A stretch of 7,972 bases of DNA from NCBI GenBank assembly GCA_037969175.1, contig JBBKWX010000242.1, forward strand, positions 1 through 7,972. The letters are read 5' to 3'. This DNA comes from JBBKWX01 sp037969175. GTDB lineage: Bacteria > Bacteroidota > Bacteroidia > AKYH767-A > JBBKVM01. Every line of letters starts with the position of its first letter. Position 1 is the stretch's first letter. Under the pieces are notes generated by a model that saw only the letters and a program-made list of their open reading frames with translations, searched no databases and was not told the DNA's origin. This document shows positions 5,307 through 7,972 of this stretch, one piece after another. Position numbers and translations under genes: made by a program.

Positions 5307-7838
5307 ATGGAAGCTAAATTTTCACCACGGGTAAAAGACGTGATCACATACAGTCGAGAAGAAGCATTACGTCTGAGTCACGATTATATTGGTACTGAAC
5401 ATTTGTTGCTTGGACTCATCCGTGAAGGTGAAGGAATGGCAATAAAGATCATGAAATCATTGGGAGTTAACCTCAGTGAACTGCGTAAAAGTATTGAAAA
5501 CGCAGTAAAAGGAAGTTCAGGCAATATTGTCAATCAAACTAATATTCCTTTAACAAAACAAGCTGAAAAGGCTTTGAAGATCACCTATCTTGAAGCTAAA
5601 CTTTTCAAAAGTGATGTTATCGGAACAGAACATTTATTACTTTCAATCTTGAAAGATGAAGATAATATTGCAACCCAAATATTGAATCAGTTCAGTATTT
5701 CTTATGATGTTATAAAAGAAGAATTAGACCTTATGCGTTCTGATATTAGATCCGAGAGTCCGGGTAACCCACCGGAAGATGATCCATATGCAAAAGAAGA
5801 TGATCCGGGAGGAATTGGTGCATCCAAAAAGGGTGGTGATCCAAGGTCTAAAACTCCAGTTCTGGATAATTTTGGAAGAGATCTCACCAAAGCAGCCGAT
5901 GAAGGTAAGTTAGACCCAATTGTAGGAAGAGAAAAAGAGATAGAACGTGTATCCCAGATCCTAAGCAGAAGAAAGAAAAACAATCCTATCCTGATCGGTG
6001 AACCGGGTGTTGGTAAATCTGCAATTGCAGAAGGATTAGCTTTAAGGATAATTCAGCGCAAAGTTTCTCGTGTACTTTTTGGCAAACGAATAGTTACCCT
6101 TGATCTCGCTTCACTTGTCGCAGGCACAAAATACCGCGGACAATTTGAAGAACGTATGAAGGCGGTAATGAATGAGTTAGAGAAGTCACCTGATGTGATA
6201 CTTTTCATTGATGAGATTCATACTATCATAGGTGCAGGCGGAGCTTCAGGTTCTTTGGATGCAAGTAATATGTTTAAACCTGCTTTGGCGAGAGGTGAGT
6301 TACAATGCATAGGTGCTACAACCCTAGATGAGTACAGACAGTTTATAGAAAAGGATGGCGCATTGGACAGAAGGTTCCAAAAAGTAATGGTAGATCCTAC
6401 TTCACCGGAAGAAACGATAGAGATCTTAACTAATATCAAAGATAAATACGAAGACCACCATAATGTTAATTACACAGAAGCTGCTATCAAGGCTTGTGTT
6501 ACTTTGACTACCAGATACATTACTGACAGGTTTTTACCCGATAAAGCAATCGATGCTTTAGATGAAGCCGGGTCTCGTGTTCATATTACAAACATTCATG
6601 TTCCGGAAAACATTATTGAACTGGAAGAAAAAGTTGCTGATATTAAAGTTGAAAAGAACAAAGTTGTCCGTTCACAGAAATATGAAGAAGCAGCCCGGTT
6701 AAGGGATACAGAAAAGCAACTTCTTGAACAGCTTGAAACTGCTAAAAAGACCTGGGAAGAAGAAACCAAAAGCCAACGATTTACAGTTGATGAAGAAAAT
6801 GTAGCTGAAGTTGTTGCAATGATGTCGGGCATTCCGGTTTATAGGATCGCTGAAGCAGAGAGTCAGAGGCTGATTCAAATGAATGAGCAAATTGCAGGGA
6901 AAGTTATCGGTCAGGAAGAAGCTATACGTAAAGTTGTCAGAGCTATTCAAAGAAATCGTGCCGGTCTTAAGGATCCGAATAAACCAATTGGTTCTTTCAT
7001 CTTTATGGGACCAACAGGTGTTGGTAAAACGGAACTTGCAAAAGTAATTGCCCGATATCTTTTTGATTCTGATGATGCTTTGATCCGAATCGATATGAGT
7101 GAGTATATGGAAAAGTTTGCTGTTTCCAGATTGATTGGTGCTCCTCCGGGATATGTAGGATATGAAGAAGGTGGACAACTCACTGAAAAAGTTAGACGTA
7201 AGCCCTACTCTGTCGTATTATTGGATGAAATAGAAAAGGCGCATCCGGATGTATTCAATATTTTGTTGCAATTGTTGGATGATGGAATTTTGACAGACAG
7301 TCTGGGCAGAAAAGTTGATTTCAAGAATACCATTGTGATCATGACATCTAATATCGGTTCAAGACAGTTGAAAGATTTTGGAACAGGTGTAGGATTCTCT
7401 ACTAATGCAAAACAAAGTGTACTGGATGATCATGCCAAAGGTGTAATTGAAGGCGCTCTCAAGAAGGCATTTGCTCCTGAGTTTTTGAATAGGATTGATG
7501 ACGTTGTTGTCTTTAATTCATTAACGAAAGAAGACATTCATAAGATCATTGATATCGAATTGTCTCATCTGTATCAGCGTGTTACTGAAATAGGTTATTC
7601 ATTGAAATTGTCTGAAGAGGCAAAGGATTTCATTTCGGATCGTGGTTATGATTCATCTTTCGGAGCCCGGCCATTGAAAAGGGCCATACAGAAATATGTT
7701 GAAGATCCTTTAGCAGAAGAGATCATCAAATCAGAATTGAATGAAGGTGATATTATTGAAATGGTGATGAATAAAGAAGGTGATGGTTTGAAGATTCAGG
7801 TTTCTAAACCCCCTAAATCGAAAAAGAAAACCAATTGA
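5307..7838 (+). CDS. clpC: ATP-dependent Clp protease ATP-binding subunit ClpC
   Basis: ClpC is a cytoplasmic AAA+ unfoldase that threads substrates into the ClpP peptidase. The 843 residues carry the whole architecture. Two Clp N-terminal repeats occupy 1-145 (each with an I-G-T-E-H-L-L motif, at 28-34 and 105-111). An acidic, Gly/Pro/Lys-rich linker spans about 146-185. AAA1 has Walker A GEPGVGKS (231-238), Walker B VILFIDE (297-303) and the D-R-R-F finger region (354-357). A short middle domain (about 425-490) contains a UVR-like motif, YEEAARLRDTEKQLLEQLE, typical of ClpC and shorter than the ClpB coiled coil. AAA2 has Walker A GPTGVGKT (568-575), Walker B VVLLDE (636-641) and sensor 2 GARPLKR (786-792). 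A VGF tripeptide (695-697) sits where ClpP-partner unfoldases carry the ClpP-docking loop; ClpB lacks it. The C-terminus is Lys-rich. The chosen ATG gives the conserved family N-terminus. No CtsR or mcsAB genes are adjacent, unlike in Firmicutes. It stands alone as a unit, divergent from gyrA and ending in a strong terminator. Confidence 0.97.
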   Translation: MEAKFSPRVKDVITYSREEALRLSHDYIGTEHLLLGLIREGEGMAIKIMKSLGVNLSELRKSIENAVKGSSGNIVNQTNIPLTKQAEKALKITYLEAKLFKSDVIGTEHLLLSILKDEDNIATQILNQFSISYDVIKEELDLMRSDIRSESPGNPPEDDPYAKEDDPGGIGASKKGGDPRSKTPVLDNFGRDLTKAADEGKLDPIVGREKEIERVSQILSRRKKNNPILIGEPGVGKSAIAEGLALRIIQRKVSRVLFGKRIVTLDLASLVAGTKYRGQFEERMKAVMNELEKSPDVILFIDEIHTIIGAGGASGSLDASNMFKPALARGELQCIGATTLDEYRQFIEKDGALDRRFQKVMVDPTSPEETIEILTNIKDKYEDHHNVNYTEAAIKACVTLTTRYITDRFLPDKAIDALDEAGSRVHITNIHVPENIIELEEKVADIKVEKNKVVRSQKYEEAARLRDTEKQLLEQLETAKKTWEEETKSQRFTVDEENVAEVVAMMSGIPVYRIAEAESQRLIQMNEQIAGKVIGQEEAIRKVVRAIQRNRAGLKDPNKPIGSFIFMGPTGVGKTELAKVIARYLFDSDDALIRIDMSEYMEKFAVSRLIGAPPGYVGYEEGGQLTEKVRRKPYSVVLLDEIEKAHPDVFNILLQLLDDGILTDSLGRKVDFKNTIVIMTSNIGSRQLKDFGTGVGFSTNAKQSVLDDHAKGVIEGALKKAFAPEFLNRIDDVVVFNSLTKEDIHKIIDIELSHLYQRVTEIGYSLKLSEEAKDFISDRGYDSSFGARPLKRAIQKYVEDPLAEEIIKSELNEGDIIEMVMNKEGDGLKIQVSKPPKSKKKTN

Positions 7839-7845
7839 TCAAAAT

Positions 7846-7877
7846 AAAAAAAGGGCAACAAAAGTTGCCCTTTTTTT
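7846..7877. terminator. Bidirectional intrinsic terminator between clpC and the SDR gene
   Basis: AAAAAAAGGGCAAC, loop AAAA, then GTTGCCCTTTTTTT forms a perfect 14-bp stem. The seven A-U pairs at its base double as the T-tract in either direction. It starts 7 bp after the clpC stop and lies 17 bp beyond the stop of the convergent gene, so it can end both transcripts. Confidence 0.93.
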
Positions 7878-7894
7878 ATGGAATATAGTTTAAT

Positions 7895-7972
7895 CTATTC
7901 GCTGTATTTATCCATTACTTCATTACTAACTCCGGTGAATGAAAATCCACCATCATTAAATAAGTTTTGCAT
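7895..7972 (-). CDS. Short-chain dehydrogenase/reductase family protein, C-terminal end (partial)
   Basis: The minus-strand frame is open from the window edge to TAG at 7897-7895 and encodes 25 residues. It starts QNLFNDGGFSFTGVSN (after a Met that may be internal) and ends EVMDKYSE. The N-x-x-x-D-G-G-[FY]-S-x-x-G-[VM] pattern is typical of the C-terminus of SDR-type NAD(P)-dependent oxidoreductases, where D-G-G lies in the last core strand. The Rossmann G-x-x-x-G-x-G and catalytic Ser-Tyr-Lys would be outside the window, so activity and substrate cannot be judged. An enoyl-ACP-reductase-like member is an alternative, since those end in a similar D-[AG]-G-Y-x-x-x-G. It converges on clpC and shares the terminator at 7846-7877. 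Confidence 0.6.
   Translation of the reverse strand: MQNLFNDGGFSFTGVSNEVMDKYSE

Noticed and set aside
6699..7178. Long open frame on the minus strand inside clpC
   Set aside because: It lies entirely antisense to the conserved middle and AAA2 regions of clpC, has Ser/Phe/Asn-rich composition typical of reverse-complement reading, and shows no family motif or promoter.
1..7972. Mobile element, CRISPR array, tRNA/rRNA or defence cassette
   Set aside because: No transposase-like frame, no regularly spaced repeats, no cloverleaf-type sequence and no integrase or toxin-antitoxin pair were seen on either strand.

Overview
The window looks like chromosomal DNA of a member of the Bacteroidota. It is AT-rich and its start codons lack Shine-Dalgarno sequences. 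Putative promoters carry the Bacteroidota-type -7 box TAnnTTTG, or a near match. The GyrA and ClpC proteins are of Bacteroidota type. I cannot place it below phylum level with confidence.

Layout, left to right. (1) 1-135: the 3' end of a dienelactone-hydrolase-type gene (+). (2) 139-430: the decayed C-terminal remnant of an AraC-family regulator (-), tail to tail with that gene and broken by a frameshift and a nonsense codon. (3) 441-474: a perfect 11-bp inverted repeat overlapping a candidate promoter. It precedes a small VOC/glyoxalase-fold gene (573-956, +), which ends in a clear intrinsic terminator. (4) 1009-1293: an intergenic stretch with no gene I can support. (5) 1331-5055: a two-gene minus-strand unit, gyrA followed 17 bp later by an exported TPR-repeat protein, ending in an intrinsic terminator. 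(6) 5056-5306: a divergent control region between gyrA and clpC, with a promoter candidate for each side, a central palindrome nearly equidistant from both, and a clpC leader that can fold two mutually exclusive ways. (7) 5307-7838: clpC (+). (8) 7846-7877: a 14-bp perfect hairpin acting as a two-way terminator between clpC and the 3' end of a convergent SDR-type oxidoreductase gene (7895-7972, -).

The core is housekeeping: DNA supercoiling (GyrA) and regulated proteolysis (ClpC, working with ClpP). The TPR protein is probably co-transcribed with gyrA, but the sequence does not show a functional link. I see no CRISPR array, insertion sequence, tRNA, rRNA, phage gene or defence system, and no convincing undescribed system. 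The items most worth a second look are regulatory: the gyrA/clpC intergenic architecture, the alternative hairpins of the clpC leader, the inverted repeat before the VOC gene, and the AraC pseudogene.
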